The position numbers and the translations under genes are program-made. Below are positions 1-10,786 of a stretch of DNA of 64,000 nt, piece by piece; position 1 is the stretch's first letter, and each line of letters opens with the position of its first letter. The DNA is from Azorinus chamasolen (lineage: Eukaryota > Mollusca > Bivalvia > Cardiida > Solecurtidae): the NCBI GenBank assembly GCA_963576725.1, contig OY755243.1, forward strand, positions 80,463,945 to 80,527,944, in the 5' to 3' direction. The notes beneath the pieces were generated by a model. The model was not told where the DNA came from. It ran no database searches and saw only the letters and a list, made by a program, of their open reading frames with translations.

Positions 1-583
1 ACTCGAGCGTACACTGACCCAGGGGTATATTGCAAAGTTTGCCATCCCAACCGTCTTGGCACTGACAGTAAATGTCGTCAGAGGATCGAACACACATACC
101 ATGCTCACAAGCCTCGTCACATTCAGCAATGGCGCTATGAATAGTGTCACTCGTGACCTCCCTGTCGCGCACGCACGACTCGTGCGTCGATTCGCTCGTG
201 CATTCACAACGAATATGACACAGGTGATCCAAGCTGCATTTACGATTGCCTTCACATGCCGAAGGTAAATGGCACAAATTGAACGTGCACTGATTGGATT
301 TAGTTGTCGTTGCTATGGTTTCCTCGGCGTCGCATAACTCGTGTGCTGATCCGGGATCACATTTGCAGTGATGTCTGCAGTGCTTGTCTATTTCGCATGT
401 GCGGCCTGTGCCACAGAAATTGTTTACGGTACAGGGATCGAACGCACACGGGACGTCTGCCGGTCTTCCTCCTGACATCCAACCTCTCTTCACTCGCCTT
501 GTCCCCACTACGTTCATCGTATTCACAGAAACAAGAACGAAAACGAGAACGTATCCAACAGAATTTAACTTCATATTTCTCAT
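1..583 (-). CDS. Secreted cysteine-rich EGF-like protein, 5' part (runs off the left edge)
   Basis: Read on the minus strand from ATG at 583-581; a TGA lies immediately upstream in frame at 586-584, and the frame stays open for 194 codons to the window edge. Residues 1-24 (MRNMKLNSVGYVLVFVLVSV...) look like a signal peptide. RRVKR at 29-33 resembles a furin-type cleavage site. Residues 46-84 and 99-137 are two tandem modules with identical cysteine spacing, C-x4-C-x5-C-x5-C-x5-C-x3-C-x-C-x8-C. Residues 155-184 form a canonical EGF-like domain with the core CQCQDGWDGKLC, followed by another Cys at 191. The product is inferred to be secreted and disulfide-rich, possibly an extracellular matrix or signalling protein. 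I do not recognise the family and assign no function. A TATTTAAG at 631-624 could be a TATA-type promoter but is only weak evidence. No intron is seen in this part. Confidence 0.8.
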   Translation of the reverse strand, partial: MRNMKLNSVGYVLVFVLVSVNTMNVVGTRRVKRGWMSGGRPADVPCAFDPCTVNNFCGTGRTCEIDKHCRHHCKCDPGSAHELCDAEETIATTTKSNQCTFNLCHLPSACEGNRKCSLDHLCHIRCECTSESTHESCVRDREVTSDTIHSAIAECDEACEHGMCVRSSDDIYCQCQDGWDGKLCNIPLGQCTLE

Positions 584-761
584 TCACCTTTGCTTTAATT
601 CGGCCCAAGTTGTACAACGTATACTTAAATACGTCTCCACGTATTTACGCTCTACTTGGCCTTTTAAAATGCAAAAATACATCGCGTATGTAGAGATCTA
701 TGTTAATGTTTACTCAACGTTGTCCTCACGGTGCCAGAGTGACGTTTTACGCTGTGTAGTT

Positions 762-977
762 TTAACCCTTTTCGTGCCAGCATTGTCGTCTGCTGGATAC
801 ATTTTCGTCTGCGTCAAGTTTTAGAGTGGGAACTCCTTCAAATCCATTATGCAAAGATAAACAGTGTCAAACAGTTTGGATCTTGATGATACGCCGTGTA
901 GCTCGGCGTCTCATCTGGATCCAAGCTGTTTGTATTTCATATCACGAGCCCGTCTCTATGGCAATGAAGGGGGTTAA
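762..977. mobile_element. TTAA-bounded MITE, hairpin type I
   Basis: Begins TTAACCCTTTTCGTGCCAGC and ends GAAGGGGGTTAA. The central hairpin at about 866-935 has arms reading TCAAACAGTTTGGATC and its complement, with the centre near GTAGCTCGGCGTC. TTAA plus CCC ends are the signature of piggyBac-type insertion; no transposase is present. Confidence 0.7.
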
Positions 978-1291
978 TGTCATTAACCTTGAAAACGCTG
1001 GGAAAATGACATCTTCTCAAACGTGCAGTTTGATATCGCTTTTAAAATACGTTAATTAATACATTGCTCTCTACCTTAATAAGATAATAATACTCATGTC
1101 AAACGGTTTAGAGCACACTAAGACATCCAATTACAGAGACGTTTAAGGTGGATCTAAACAGTCTCTGTACGCGTTCACCGATTGGCTGTTAACGTTAATT
1201 CATCTTGACCCCTTGACATTATCTGCTCATCGCTGGTTTCACCTTTACTGCTACAACTATTTCAAAACAAAACAGAACGACCTGTCATCTA

Positions 1292-1510
1292 TTAACCGTT
1301 ACCCCGCTACTCTCGATCTGACTCCCATCTGCAAACAGTTTGCATCCAGATGAAACGCACGCCGAGTAACTCGGCGTCTCATCTGGATCCAAGCTGTTTG
1401 ACACTCGGTTAATAGTTTATCAAAAACTTGATCGAATCGGAAGCCGTCAAAATTGCACCAGGCCAAAATTTGAGCAGACACTATTTTTTGAACGGCTGGG
1501 CAAGGGTTTA
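1292..1510. mobile_element. TTAA-type MITE, hairpin type I with long right flank
   Basis: Starts TTAACCGTTACCCCGCTAC. A hairpin at about 1320-1410 has arms GCCGAGTAACTCGGCG at the centre and GGATCCAAGCTGTTTGACAC outside. The right flank (GATCGAATCGGAAG, TTTGAGCAGACA) recurs at 9060-9120, so this is a family and not a chance palindrome. Confidence 0.6.
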
Positions 1511-2396
1511 CGTCTTCCTATACGTTTTTATTCGGTTTACGCTCCAGTAAATTCTGAACACATTAAGGTAGTCTACCTACAGTCAAGGTAGCCTCGGATA
1601 TTCGGTATGAATTCGTATCCGCTCGTGTTACGCATCGGATGTTCTCGGTTACCTTGTATACAATCGTAACCACTCGGTTCACTCCGACAAGCTTGAATGG
1701 GATGTGCCGAAAACAGCCGATATCAGATAAATAAAAGTGTTGTTGAATCACTTTAATGACGTTCTGCTCTCTTTAACCTATAGCGTTCAGTATACCCACG
1801 TACTGAACGTACAATACACTACAGGCCTGTTTTTGTTTTTACTTTCAAATATACAAAGTCGATCCTTTGAATGAGGTCCTCATTTGAAAACAGTGTATAT
1901 CTAGTTCAGAGAGCTCCTAGAATGCGGGAAACGAGTTGACTTTCATTTGCAAACAGTGTAGACATTGACCAGAGTGTTCCTAAAGGAATCATGTAAACAG
2001 AATCTGCTTTATTTGTCATTCAAAATCCTCTCGCTATTTTCACTTTTCATGTTGAATATACTCTGCTGTAAAACACTTTAATGAATATTCATCACATATA
2101 AACCCTGCGTATTTATGGAGTAAAGGGTTAAAACTTATGTATTCAAAGAGTTAATTAATGAGCGATACATTTGTCTATGCGAAAGTGGTAAATCAGGAGC
2201 AAAGAATCTACTCTTCAGCATAAAAGGCAAACAGAACACCCCCTAGTCAGACAGTTTCTACAGGAACTAGGTGAACTAGGTCTGCGCTGTTTGCAAAGGC
2301 TTTAAACTGGAGGGAGTATCAAGTTTATCCATTGTTTAGAGTCTATCATAAATTTGTTTGCAAAATTGTTGTCTGCTTTATTTTCAAAATGCATAT

Positions 2397-2590
2397 ACAG
2401 TAGAATCCCTCTAATGCGACCACTTAATGAATAAACATATGTCTTTATAAGCAGGTGGTTGCTTAATGCAGGACGAAAGTAATGCAGAAAGCTCTTCTAG
2501 GAGCGTTCTGTATTACTTTTATCCTGTATTAAGCTACCACCTGCCTCTACAACCTAGAATTATACCTCTTTTAGGTGGTCGCATTATGTT
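2397..2590. mobile_element. CAGT-end MITE, hairpin type C (right end lost)
   Basis: Left end ACAGTAGAATCCCTCTAATG; the core hairpin reads GCAGGTGGTTGCTTAATGCA on the left arm and TAAGCTACCACCTGC on the right. A complete copy with the same ends lies at 55569-55778. The right terminus breaks off at about 2590, where a TTTTTAGCTCACC element begins. Confidence 0.7.
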
Positions 2591-2639
2591 TCCTTCATTT
2601 TTAGCTCACCTGGCACAAAGTGCCAAGGAGTCAACTTCT

Positions 2640-2894
2640 GGGGTCCATCACTCTGTGTTCATCGTTCTGCACGGTGAACGTGGCACATCTCAGCAACGTC
2701 AGGGTTCGTTTGGTAATGGTAGTGGTAGCTCTCGTACGGAATCTCACTCTGGCGGCGGTGATCGTGTTGACCGAAGTGGTAACCGTGATGGCAATAGGCG
2801 TTCGGAATCGCGAGATCAGTGGAACGTGGTCGGTGGTCGCGGGAGCTACAGAGCTCGTGGTCGCCATGGTAACAGTAACCGAGCCCGTAGATAG
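2640..2894 (+). pseudogene. Tail of LINE upstream ORF (Arg/Gly/Ser-rich)
   Basis: Open frame of about 85 codons rich in Arg, Gly, Ser and Asn (for example GGGDRVDRSGNRDGNRR). It ends in TAG at 2892-2894, in the same frame as ORF2 that follows. It looks like the disordered basic C-terminus of a LINE ORF1, or an N-terminal extension of ORF2. The rest of ORF1 is missing because the insertion is 5'-truncated. The upstream frame continues to 2466 only through unrelated MITE sequence. Confidence 0.5.
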
Positions 2895-5800
2895 ATTAGT
2901 TCCGGGTTTTGGAATGTGCGAGGTTGGAAAACGGACACAGACTCTAGCAGCCATTATTTGAGATCTTCTTGTGTTTTATCTGCTGACATAGACATATTAG
3001 GTATCGCGGAGACCCACCTGCTGGGCAGCGATGTTATCTCCCTTGACGGTTATACCTGGTTCGGTCATAATAGGAGCCGAATACATAGAAACGCGAGAAT
3101 CGGCTCTGGCGGAGTCGGTTTTTTGATTAGGAACTCATTACTGGTTGATTTTAATGTAGCTGTAGTTGATGATACATACGAAGGGATTTTGTTGCTTAAA
3201 CTAAGCCATAAACATAGTGAGTTGGTTATATTACCCTGTGTATGTTATCTGCCACCTGAAAATTCATCCAGAGCGTTTGATGTTAACAGTTTCTATGACT
3301 CTTTACTCTCTAATATCTATCAGTACAAAGATATCGGTACCATGTATATATGTGGAGATTTTAATAGCAGATGTGGTAATCATGATGATTTTATTCGAGG
3401 AATCGATGATGTTCCTGAACGGGATGTGATTGATTTTAGTTATAATAGCTATGGTGAAATGCTTTTAGACTTTTTAATCAATACAAACATGTGCATCTTA
3501 AATGGTCGAAACAGCATCGGTAATGACTTTACATCTGTTTCAACAAAGGGTAATGCTGTAGTAGATTACTGTTTCGTTAACCATGATAAGTTATCTTGGT
3601 TTCATGGGTTCAATATTACGAAAGTTACGGATCTGATAAACAAGTCTAATATCATTTCATCAGTAGCTTCTAGTACTATGCCCGATCATTCATTATTGTC
3701 ATGGAATATATGCATAGAATGTGATGTTGATAAAAAGTTTAGTAATAGTTCACATACTTCAAGTTATACCAAGTTTGATGTATCTGATGTTCCGAAGGAT
3801 TTTATGTTAGATCCTGAATCTCTGTATAGTGTTGATTCAACTATTTCGAAACTTGAGTGTGGTTTCCGCACACAGTTAGATATAGATTCAGTATACAGCG
3901 ATTGGTGTAATATAGTTAGAGATAATATGTATAAAAGATTGCCGACGAAAGAAATTCATATTGGGTCCAATAACAAGAAACGTCGCCCGGGTAAGCCATG
4001 GTGGTCTGATAAGTTGTCTGAATTATGGAATGATGCATGCATGGCAGAGAAAAACTGGTTGTCGTGTAAAGTTAGATGTAACCGAGTTGGGTTGAAATGT
4101 GTCTATGTTGGTAAGCGTAAAACATTTGATCGTGAGGTACAGAGGGCTAAACGTTTTTATTGGTATTCTTTACAGGAGCAGTTATTAGATGAATGTAAAG
4201 TTGACAAGTCGAAATTTTGGAAATCGATAGGTAAAATTGGTGTAAATTGTTCCTCGAGTAATAATATCCCAATGGAAGTTGTTATGCCAGATGGGTCTAT
4301 ATCAAATGATATAGACACCGTTCTTACAAGGTGGAAAAACGATTTTAGCTCTCTTTTTCTCCCGTCAAATTCGGTATCGTTGGATGATGATGTAATACGT
4401 GTTAACTCGAACACGGAAGTTAGTTTTAATGAGCATATTTCTATATTGGAAGTGCGTAGAGCCTTAGTCTCCGTCAACAAGGGTAAGGCATGTGGGTTTG
4501 ATAAGATACCAGTTGAAGTTTTAGATAACGACTCTTCACTTGCTTTTCTACATGTTTTATTCAATATATGTTTTGATAAAGGTATTGTACCTACATTATG
4601 GGGTAAGTGTATTATTAATCCGATACCCAAATCGTCCACGTTGGATAAGAGAGATCCTTTGTCTTATAGGGGTATATCCTTAGCCTCTTCAATGTATAAG
4701 TTATACTGTCATGTTTTAAATAGTAGACTTAGCACTTGGTCTGAAGAAAACAATAAGATTTCAGATGAGCAAAATGGCTTCAGGAAGGGCAGAAGTACAA
4801 TTGACCAGATTTCCTCATTAACAGCTATTATAGAAACAAGGAAGACGCTGCGCAAATCTACGTTCTGTGCTTTTATAGATTTTAAGAAAGCTTATGATAC
4901 CATTAATAGAAATATATTATGGAAGAGACTTTCTGACATAGGAATTTGTGGTAAAATGTTTGCAGCTGTAAAATCGTTGTATAACTCTGTGACGGCTTGT
5001 GTTCGTGTAAATTCCCTTAATACAGGATGGTTTGATGTAAATTGTGGATTGCGTCAGGGCTGTATAATTTCGCCGATACTTTTCAATCTTTTCATTGACG
5101 ATTTGTCAATGTACCTGAAGTCTTTTAATGTTGGTATACCCATAGATGATGAGAAAGTATGTATTTTGTTATATGCGGATGATATTGTTCTTATATCAGA
5201 ATCTGAAGAAGATCTCCAATTGTTATTGTCGGCGTTAAACGACTGGTGTGGTTTGAATGATATGCGTGTCAATGCTGCTAAAAGCAATGTTGTTCACTTT
5301 AGGATTCCTTCAGTACCACGTACGTCGTTTAATTTTATGTTAGGAGCTAATAGGTTGCTCACTGTAGATAGATATACTTATCTTGGAGTTGTTCTTCACG
5401 AGAACCTTGATTACAACGTGACTGTTAAGTCTGTTGCCCAGAGTGCCAGTCGAGCTTTGGGCCTTTTGATTGCCAAATGTAAAGCCGTAGGTGGTTTTCC
5501 CCATGACGTTTTTTCAAAGTTGTACGACTCGGTTGTGTGGCCAGTTATTAATTATAGTGCTTCTATATGGGGTTATAAAACATATTCTTGTATAGAATCC
5601 GTCCATAACAGAGCCCAGCGATTCTTTTTAGGTGTGGGCAAATACACGTCGAATGATGGAGTAGCTGGGGAAATGGGCTGGAAGCCACCTTTGGTCCGTC
5701 AATGGAAATGTATTGCTTTGTACTGGTCACATTTATCGTGTATGGAGAGGTTAAGGGTTAATAAGCACGTGGCACTTTGGTCATATAGAAAATCAAATCG

Positions 5801-6401
5801 TTCTTGTAAAAATTGGTACTATAAAGTTCAGTCATATTTTTATGAGAACGACTTGAATATATACTGTCGTTTGGAATATCCGATCGCTCGGTCTTTTTCT
5901 CAAATTGTTGAGACTAAGACGGTTGGTAATTTCATTAGTAACTGGCTGCGTAGAATTAACAGTTATGTTGGCACATCTGGCCGTGGTCGTAACAAGCTTA
6001 GATTGTACAAGAGTTTTAAATTCAACTTCTCTACAGAGCAATACTGTAAAATGGTACTCCCGCCTTTGCAACGGTCGGCTTTTTGTAAATTTAGATTGGG
6101 TGTTGCTCCAATTCGGATTGAAACTGGCCGTTATGAGGGTCTTAGTGAAGAGAGTAGAGTTTGCCCATTTTGTCTGGACAATACAGTAGAAAGTGAAATG
6201 CACGTGATTTTGAAATGCCATATGTACAGTGATTTAAGAGAAGAGTTGTTTAGAAAAGCATGTACTTTTAGTCAAGATTTCTTAGACTTAGATGATTTTA
6301 ATAAATATGTGTTTCTGTTTTCCAACACAGACGTGATAAGGGACTGTGCCAAAACCTGCTTTTATATTTTACAGAGACGGCAAGTTTCACTTTGTAAATA
6401 G
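2895..6401 (+). CDS. LINE ORF2: endonuclease plus reverse transcriptase
   Basis: Continuous frame of about 1,168 codons with no ATG near its start. The conserved opening FWNVRG begins five codons after the TAG at 2892. Domains in order, numbered from the GTG at 2916: an APE-type endonuclease with ETHL (32-35), GDFN (about 147-150) and DHS (257-259); reverse transcriptase with AFIDFKKAYD (from 652), LRQGC (from 712) and the catalytic YADD (753-756); and a C-terminal zinc-knuckle-like CPFC...EMHVILKCH (from 1083). All expected catalytic motifs are present and no frameshift is seen. It catalyses target-primed reverse transcription of its own RNA in the nucleus. The clade within the APE LINEs is not assigned. 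Confidence 0.93.
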   Translation: MSSGFWNVRGWKTDTDSSSHYLRSSCVLSADIDILGIAETHLLGSDVISLDGYTWFGHNRSRIHRNARIGSGGVGFLIRNSLLVDFNVAVVDDTYEGILLLKLSHKHSELVILPCVCYLPPENSSRAFDVNSFYDSLLSNIYQYKDIGTMYICGDFNSRCGNHDDFIRGIDDVPERDVIDFSYNSYGEMLLDFLINTNMCILNGRNSIGNDFTSVSTKGNAVVDYCFVNHDKLSWFHGFNITKVTDLINKSNIISSVASSTMPDHSLLSWNICIECDVDKKFSNSSHTSSYTKFDVSDVPKDFMLDPESLYSVDSTISKLECGFRTQLDIDSVYSDWCNIVRDNMYKRLPTKEIHIGSNNKKRRPGKPWWSDKLSELWNDACMAEKNWLSCKVRCNRVGLKCVYVGKRKTFDREVQRAKRFYWYSLQEQLLDECKVDKSKFWKSIGKIGVNCSSSNNIPMEVVMPDGSISNDIDTVLTRWKNDFSSLFLPSNSVSLDDDVIRVNSNTEVSFNEHISILEVRRALVSVNKGKACGFDKIPVEVLDNDSSLAFLHVLFNICFDKGIVPTLWGKCIINPIPKSSTLDKRDPLSYRGISLASSMYKLYCHVLNSRLSTWSEENNKISDEQNGFRKGRSTIDQISSLTAIIETRKTLRKSTFCAFIDFKKAYDTINRNILWKRLSDIGICGKMFAAVKSLYNSVTACVRVNSLNTGWFDVNCGLRQGCIISPILFNLFIDDLSMYLKSFNVGIPIDDEKVCILLYADDIVLISESEEDLQLLLSALNDWCGLNDMRVNAAKSNVVHFRIPSVPRTSFNFMLGANRLLTVDRYTYLGVVLHENLDYNVTVKSVAQSASRALGLLIAKCKAVGGFPHDVFSKLYDSVVWPVINYSASIWGYKTYSCIESVHNRAQRFFLGVGKYTSNDGVAGEMGWKPPLVRQWKCIALYWSHLSCMERLRVNKHVALWSYRKSNRSCKNWYYKVQSYFYENDLNIYCRLEYPIARSFSQIVETKTVGNFISNWLRRINSYVGTSGRGRNKLRLYKSFKFNFSTEQYCKMVLPPLQRSAFCKFRLGVAPIRIETGRYEGLSEESRVCPFCLDNTVESEMHVILKCHMYSDLREELFRKACTFSQDFLDLDDFNKYVFLFSNTDVIRDCAKTCFYILQRRQVSLCK

Positions 6402-6805
6402 ACTGTTATTATTATTTATTTTTTAGGTATCTGATATTCAGGATATGTTTTATATGATATAGTATCATATCATTTTGATCTTTAAGTTTTCTTAACAGGT
6501 GTAGATTTTGAACATAGGAGTACTTTAGCTTGCTTTTGTTAATTATTCTTGTTTCATTTTATACTCTTTTTTTAGACCGTTTTGGTATAGTGGATCAGTA
6601 TTGCAATTTGCAGTGATCCGATTTTATTTGTGTCATATTGTGATGTTATAAACATATGTGTTATATATGGCATGCAATGTCATTTTTACCATCTCTTATA
6701 ATTCCTTTATGGAATGGCTTTGCACTATTTGAAATGTGTATTGTATATGTTTTTATATTTGCTGAATGTGCATTGATGAGATGTAAATAAAAAGATTCTA
6801 TCTAT

Positions 6806-7283
6806 CTGGTCAACAATTTCTTATAACGTCGTCTCCTAAATCACTGACTGGACTTCACCAATTTCATAGGAATTAACCGCAGGTGACCCTTTATCAGTGT
6901 TGTAGGAAGCTCATATTTGGGAGTTTTGCTAGGCTCGAAAGTTACGTAGGCATTGGGAACTTTGTTTTAGTTAGTTTTGTAAGTAATGGGGAGTTTTGTT
7001 CAGATCGACAGTTATGCAGGCAGTTCCCATTTGGGAGCATTGTTCAGTTCGAAAGTGTTGTAGGTAACATCCTTTGTTTATGTAGGAAGTTTGTTGTTTG
7101 TCTGTTAGTGTTTTGTTTGCTTTGTTTGTTTGTATTGTTTGTTTGTGTTTTTTTGTGTTTTTTTGTGTTTTTTGTTGTTGTTTTTTTTATTAGGGGGGGG
7201 GGGGGGGGGAGGGTTAATATCGAAAGTTTTGTAGGCAGTTCCAATGGGGACCGTTGTTCATATTGAAGTTGTTTTTTTGTTTT

Positions 7284-7323
<40 letters not shown>

Positions 7324-7450
7324 GGGGGGGGTTGTTCATGTCGAAAGTTTTGTTGGCAGCTTCCATTAGGGGGTTTGCTTATGTCGAAAGTTTTGTACCA
7401 ATGGAGTATTCTGTGTTGCGTATGTTCTACATCTTGTAGCCATCCTCTGT
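6806..7450. repeat. Degenerate tandem repeat with GT and poly-G tracts
   Basis: About 60-bp units built around GTCGAAAGTTTTGTAGGCAG recur between about 6880 and 7410. Embedded are poly-G at 7193-7209 and (GT)n running into poly-G at 7289-7330. No coding signal beyond repeat-driven frames. The first 30 bases continue the host element that the LINE interrupted. Confidence 0.6.
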
Positions 7451-7759
7451 AAAAAGTGCTACAGCAAAACCGCCCTAAAGCGACCATTGAAAGTAGGTCT
7501 AATTATGGGGGTTTAAAACGGATGGTAGCTTAATACTAGACCAATGTTATGCAAAAAGTACTTGGTGTATTGGTATTAATTCTTTCAACTATTGACCAAA
7601 TCTGAAAGCTTTTGCAAACAATTTCAGTTAAGATAACTTGGCGTCTAATCAGGATCCATATTATTTACAGAGATCCAGATAAGATGAGTAAAATTAAGTA
7701 TTTTAGGAGTAGCTCCTTTATTTCGCAACCAGACCCTATACTGTGACCACTCTTTAGAA

Positions 7760-7768
<9 letters not shown>

Positions 7769-7816
<48 letters not shown>
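7769..7816. repeat. (CT)n microsatellite
   Basis: A C run followed by about 23 CT dinucleotides. It adjoins TGTGACCACTCTTTAGAA, a fragment of the type J hairpin that is complete at 18275-18369. Confidence 0.9.
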
Positions 7817-7819
<3 letters not shown>

Positions 7820-10557
7820 CTTTCCCCCTCTCATTCTCTGTCAGTCACCGTGCACTCCCACTTTCACTCTCATACTTTGAACATGTGTATGTTTTGTTTA
7901 GCTTGACTGCCATTTTGGTCAGATTTAAAAGTAGGGTTCACTCGGCCCAATATTGGGCATAAGTTACCCCTTCTTGTCCTTTGCGGGACCTGACTAGTAT
8001 TAGCAATCAGCTTGGATCCAGATGAGACGCCGACTAACTAGGTCACTGGTGCATCACCAGGATCCAAACTAGCTGTTTGATGCCATGTCAATAATGTCTG
8101 AAAATCTTGAAGAACCGGAAGTAAATCGTATCAGATCAATATTTCAGCAGACTTTATTTTTGTCGACACATTTCCTCATACAAACGCCTTTTAACGCATT
8201 TGCAAACCGAGTAGACTCAGATAGGACGTGTTCTGTTTGCATGCTATAATATAGATCTGATTCTATAGTTTCTACCTGAGCAAAAACACCATATCTACAT
8301 AATTATGCCGTCACACAAAAATCAGCTAATAGATATTCATGACGTCCTTATTTCTTACATGAATATTGAACAGGGAAAGGGTCGAGACTCATTATCCATT
8401 CACTGGTTATAAACGCCGACCAATGCGTATAATCCTATTCCTCCCATTGTATAGCTAACTCCTTAGTAGACTAAATATATTTGTCGTCTGCAAATCAAAT
8501 GCTGCCTGCTTAAAGTCTCATAAATTAAACTTCTTCCATTTTATCCCTTCAAAATAACAACTAGAGTGTCCAACATTTTGGATCTTGAAGAGACGCCGAG
8601 TTACGCGGGGTCTGATCTGGATCCAAAGTGTTTGTGTAGTATGTCACCACTTTACCGAAAAATAGTCCACAAAAGTCGATGGTGAACTGCCGATATAGGC
8701 ACTATTATTGTAAGGTCAAAGAAATTAAACCTTAAGTCAGCTGTAAAGGATTTTGCAACCAGTTTAGACCCAAATGGATCGCCCGAGTAAATGGGTGTCT
8801 AATCAGAATGCAAACAATTTAATATGTCGACATTTTTTTATTATTTCTTTTAAAAAGGTAAATGAGGTGTTTTCGATTTCAGAAACGATATTTATTCTAA
8901 CGGACAATTTCCTTTACGTTCTTTACCTTTGGTCTGCTAACTGCGATCTGACTCGCATTTGCAAACAGATTGGATCCAGATGAGACGCCGAGTGACTCGG
9001 CGTCTCATCAGGACCCAAGCTGTCTGATGACACTCTCTCAATGACTTTTAAAAAAATTTGATCGGATCAGAAGTAGTCAAAATTGCATCAGATCCAAATT
9101 TGAGCAGACAATATTTTTTGCACATCAGGGTAATACGGGTTAAGATTTGAAAAAAAAATCTACGCATGTGTTAAAACAGGAATTGAAACCGAATAGTATT
9201 TTCAAAAATCTATAAGAATTTACCATGTATTCAGTCAGTTATTCACTATTAAGGATTGTCGAAGTGAAGACAAAACAGGTAAGACTATATATTTAGCTCT
9301 CTTATAAAGTGTCGTCTGTTCAAAGTTTCGGCTGCTTCATACCCTTACTAACGGCTAATATACAGACATAATAAATTATAATCTTGTTTTTTAGATCTTG
9401 ATGGTGTTCAAGATTGAAATCTTTGGCCGCAGTATTGTCGTCTGCAATCTGTATCTTCTGCTTCAATATTCATCTTTGATTTTTCTAATTGTTTTGTTTT
9501 GTTACATGACAGTAACAAACAATTTAAATTCTGAGTTACTCGGTGTCTCATCTAGATCCAAACTGTGCCAAAAATTACCGTATGACCGTATACTCACCAT
9601 CGATATAGTGAATGAGTTAACTCTTTCGCTGCAAATATTCGCATCTGTAATAACCCGTGCAAACAGTTTGGATCCAGATGAGACGCCGAGTAACTCGGCG
9701 GCCCATCAGGATCTAAACTGTTTTTTACTGTGACTATTTTATGAAACAAAAATGTAGCAAAATGTAGCAGACGACAAAGTTTGCAGACGACAAAATTTGG
9801 CAGCGAATGAGTTAAACTTTTCACTAATAGCAAATACGTGAGTTATGTGTATTGTTAGAATGTGTTTAACAATATGGAGGCATAGGGATTGAATTTAGGT
9901 AAAGTTTAAGGTCAACTGATATTTATCTAGGTCCAAGACATGAATGAAAACACAATTCAGCCATTCATAACTATATTATACCGACCATTTTTAACGCTTT
10001 CCCTTGTTCTGTATTTATTCCAAATTTCAATACCTGAATACTCAATACTGAAGATAAAATAGCTATGATGAAATATGGCAGATGGAACAGTTTAGTCATT
10101 TTAGAAACTAAAGAAACAGATTTATCCAATCCCATTAGCAAACAGATCGAAACCCTGATCAGACGGCTCTTAAGGGGCCGTCTGATCTAGGTCTCGAAAA
10201 GGCGTTTATATGAAGAAATGGTTTAATAGAAAAAAAAACTAAAAAAGGTAAATGCTTATTAAAATGCCAAACTAGGTATAATATGTACATGTACTAATAT
10301 TCTGGACTTTTTCACTCAGATTCACATTCAGTTTCAAATACGGTTGGAGTTTAAAAGCTTAACCAATCTATACAGTGAATAGACAGTTGACAGACTGATA
10401 CTTACAAACAGTGTAAACACAGGGCTAAGAGTTGATAAAGTGTTATTTTGCACCCAAAAACAAACTGTCTTCAAATCCAATGACTTTTTCGGCAGTAATC
10501 CCCGTATATAGACTTGCTATCAATTAACCTTATCAGAGTCAACTAGTTCATCAGTGT
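7817..10557. other. Intergenic region rich in palindromic elements
   Basis: No gene seen. Type I hairpins (AAACAGTTTGGATCC arms) lie near 8010-8090, 8560-8640, 8945-9040 and 9655-9725. An ATTCATG-type (family A) element on the minus strand lies at about 8165-8395, and an A' element at about 9990-10230 with hairpin arms GATCAGACGGCTC. The text between them is AT-rich and unrecognised. Confidence 0.55.
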
Positions 10558-10786
10558 TTAACACTTTCCCTCATATTGACGACTTTTGACGACTATGTAA
10601 AAGTCACTCTGTTAAACCATTGTGATAAATAGAGCATTTGCTCCTATAGGAGCAAATGCTGTATTTATCACAATGGTTTCAAACTACAAAATTCTAAACA
10701 TTTTCCTTTTCTCTAGTTAAAGCTCCTTTTCGGTAAATTTATTCAAAGGGGTTGTATCTAAAATAGCTTATGAGGGAATGGGTTAA
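10558..10786 (+). mobile_element. TTAA MITE family B (AAACCATTGTG hairpin)
   Basis: TTAA, ends ACACTTTCCCTCATATTGAC and GAGGGAATGGG, then TTAA. The core is a hairpin with arms AAACCATTGTGATAAATAG and GCATTTGCTCCTATAGGAGC at the centre. The final TTAA (10783-10786) is shared with the next element. Confidence 0.85.

Larger units (their letters stand above)
584..2396. other. Upstream region of the EGF gene with palindromic elements
   Basis: No further coding exon is recognised. The stretch holds TTAA-bounded palindromic elements at 762-977 and 1292-1510, a hairpin of the AAACAG...CTGTTT class at about 2219-2305, and fragments of the ATTCATG-type element near 2070-2133. The remainder is AT-rich sequence without a signal I can name. 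Confidence 0.6.
2640..6805 (+). mobile_element. APE-type non-LTR retrotransposon (LINE), 5'-truncated, intact ORF2
   Basis: Contains the C-terminal end of an upstream frame (2640-2894), a complete ORF2 to 6401 and a 3' UTR of about 400 bp with AATAAA at 6786-6791 and a short TCTATCTATC tail. It sits inside a TTTTTAGCTCACC element: the left part of that element is at about 2600-2633 and its continuation (GTCAACAATTTC) follows the tail. GTCAAC occurs just before the LINE and just after the tail and may be a short target-site duplication. The 5' boundary is approximate. The intact ORF2 suggests a relatively recent insertion. Confidence 0.85.

Noticed and set aside
304..824. Plus-strand frames of 129 and 146 codons at the left edge
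   Set aside because: The minus strand carries the real EGF-like frame with conserved cysteines and a signal peptide; these are its shadows and run on into non-coding sequence.
10610..10680. Hairpins as intrinsic transcription terminators
   Set aside because: They lack the bacterial context and belong to repeated transposon cores in an animal genome.
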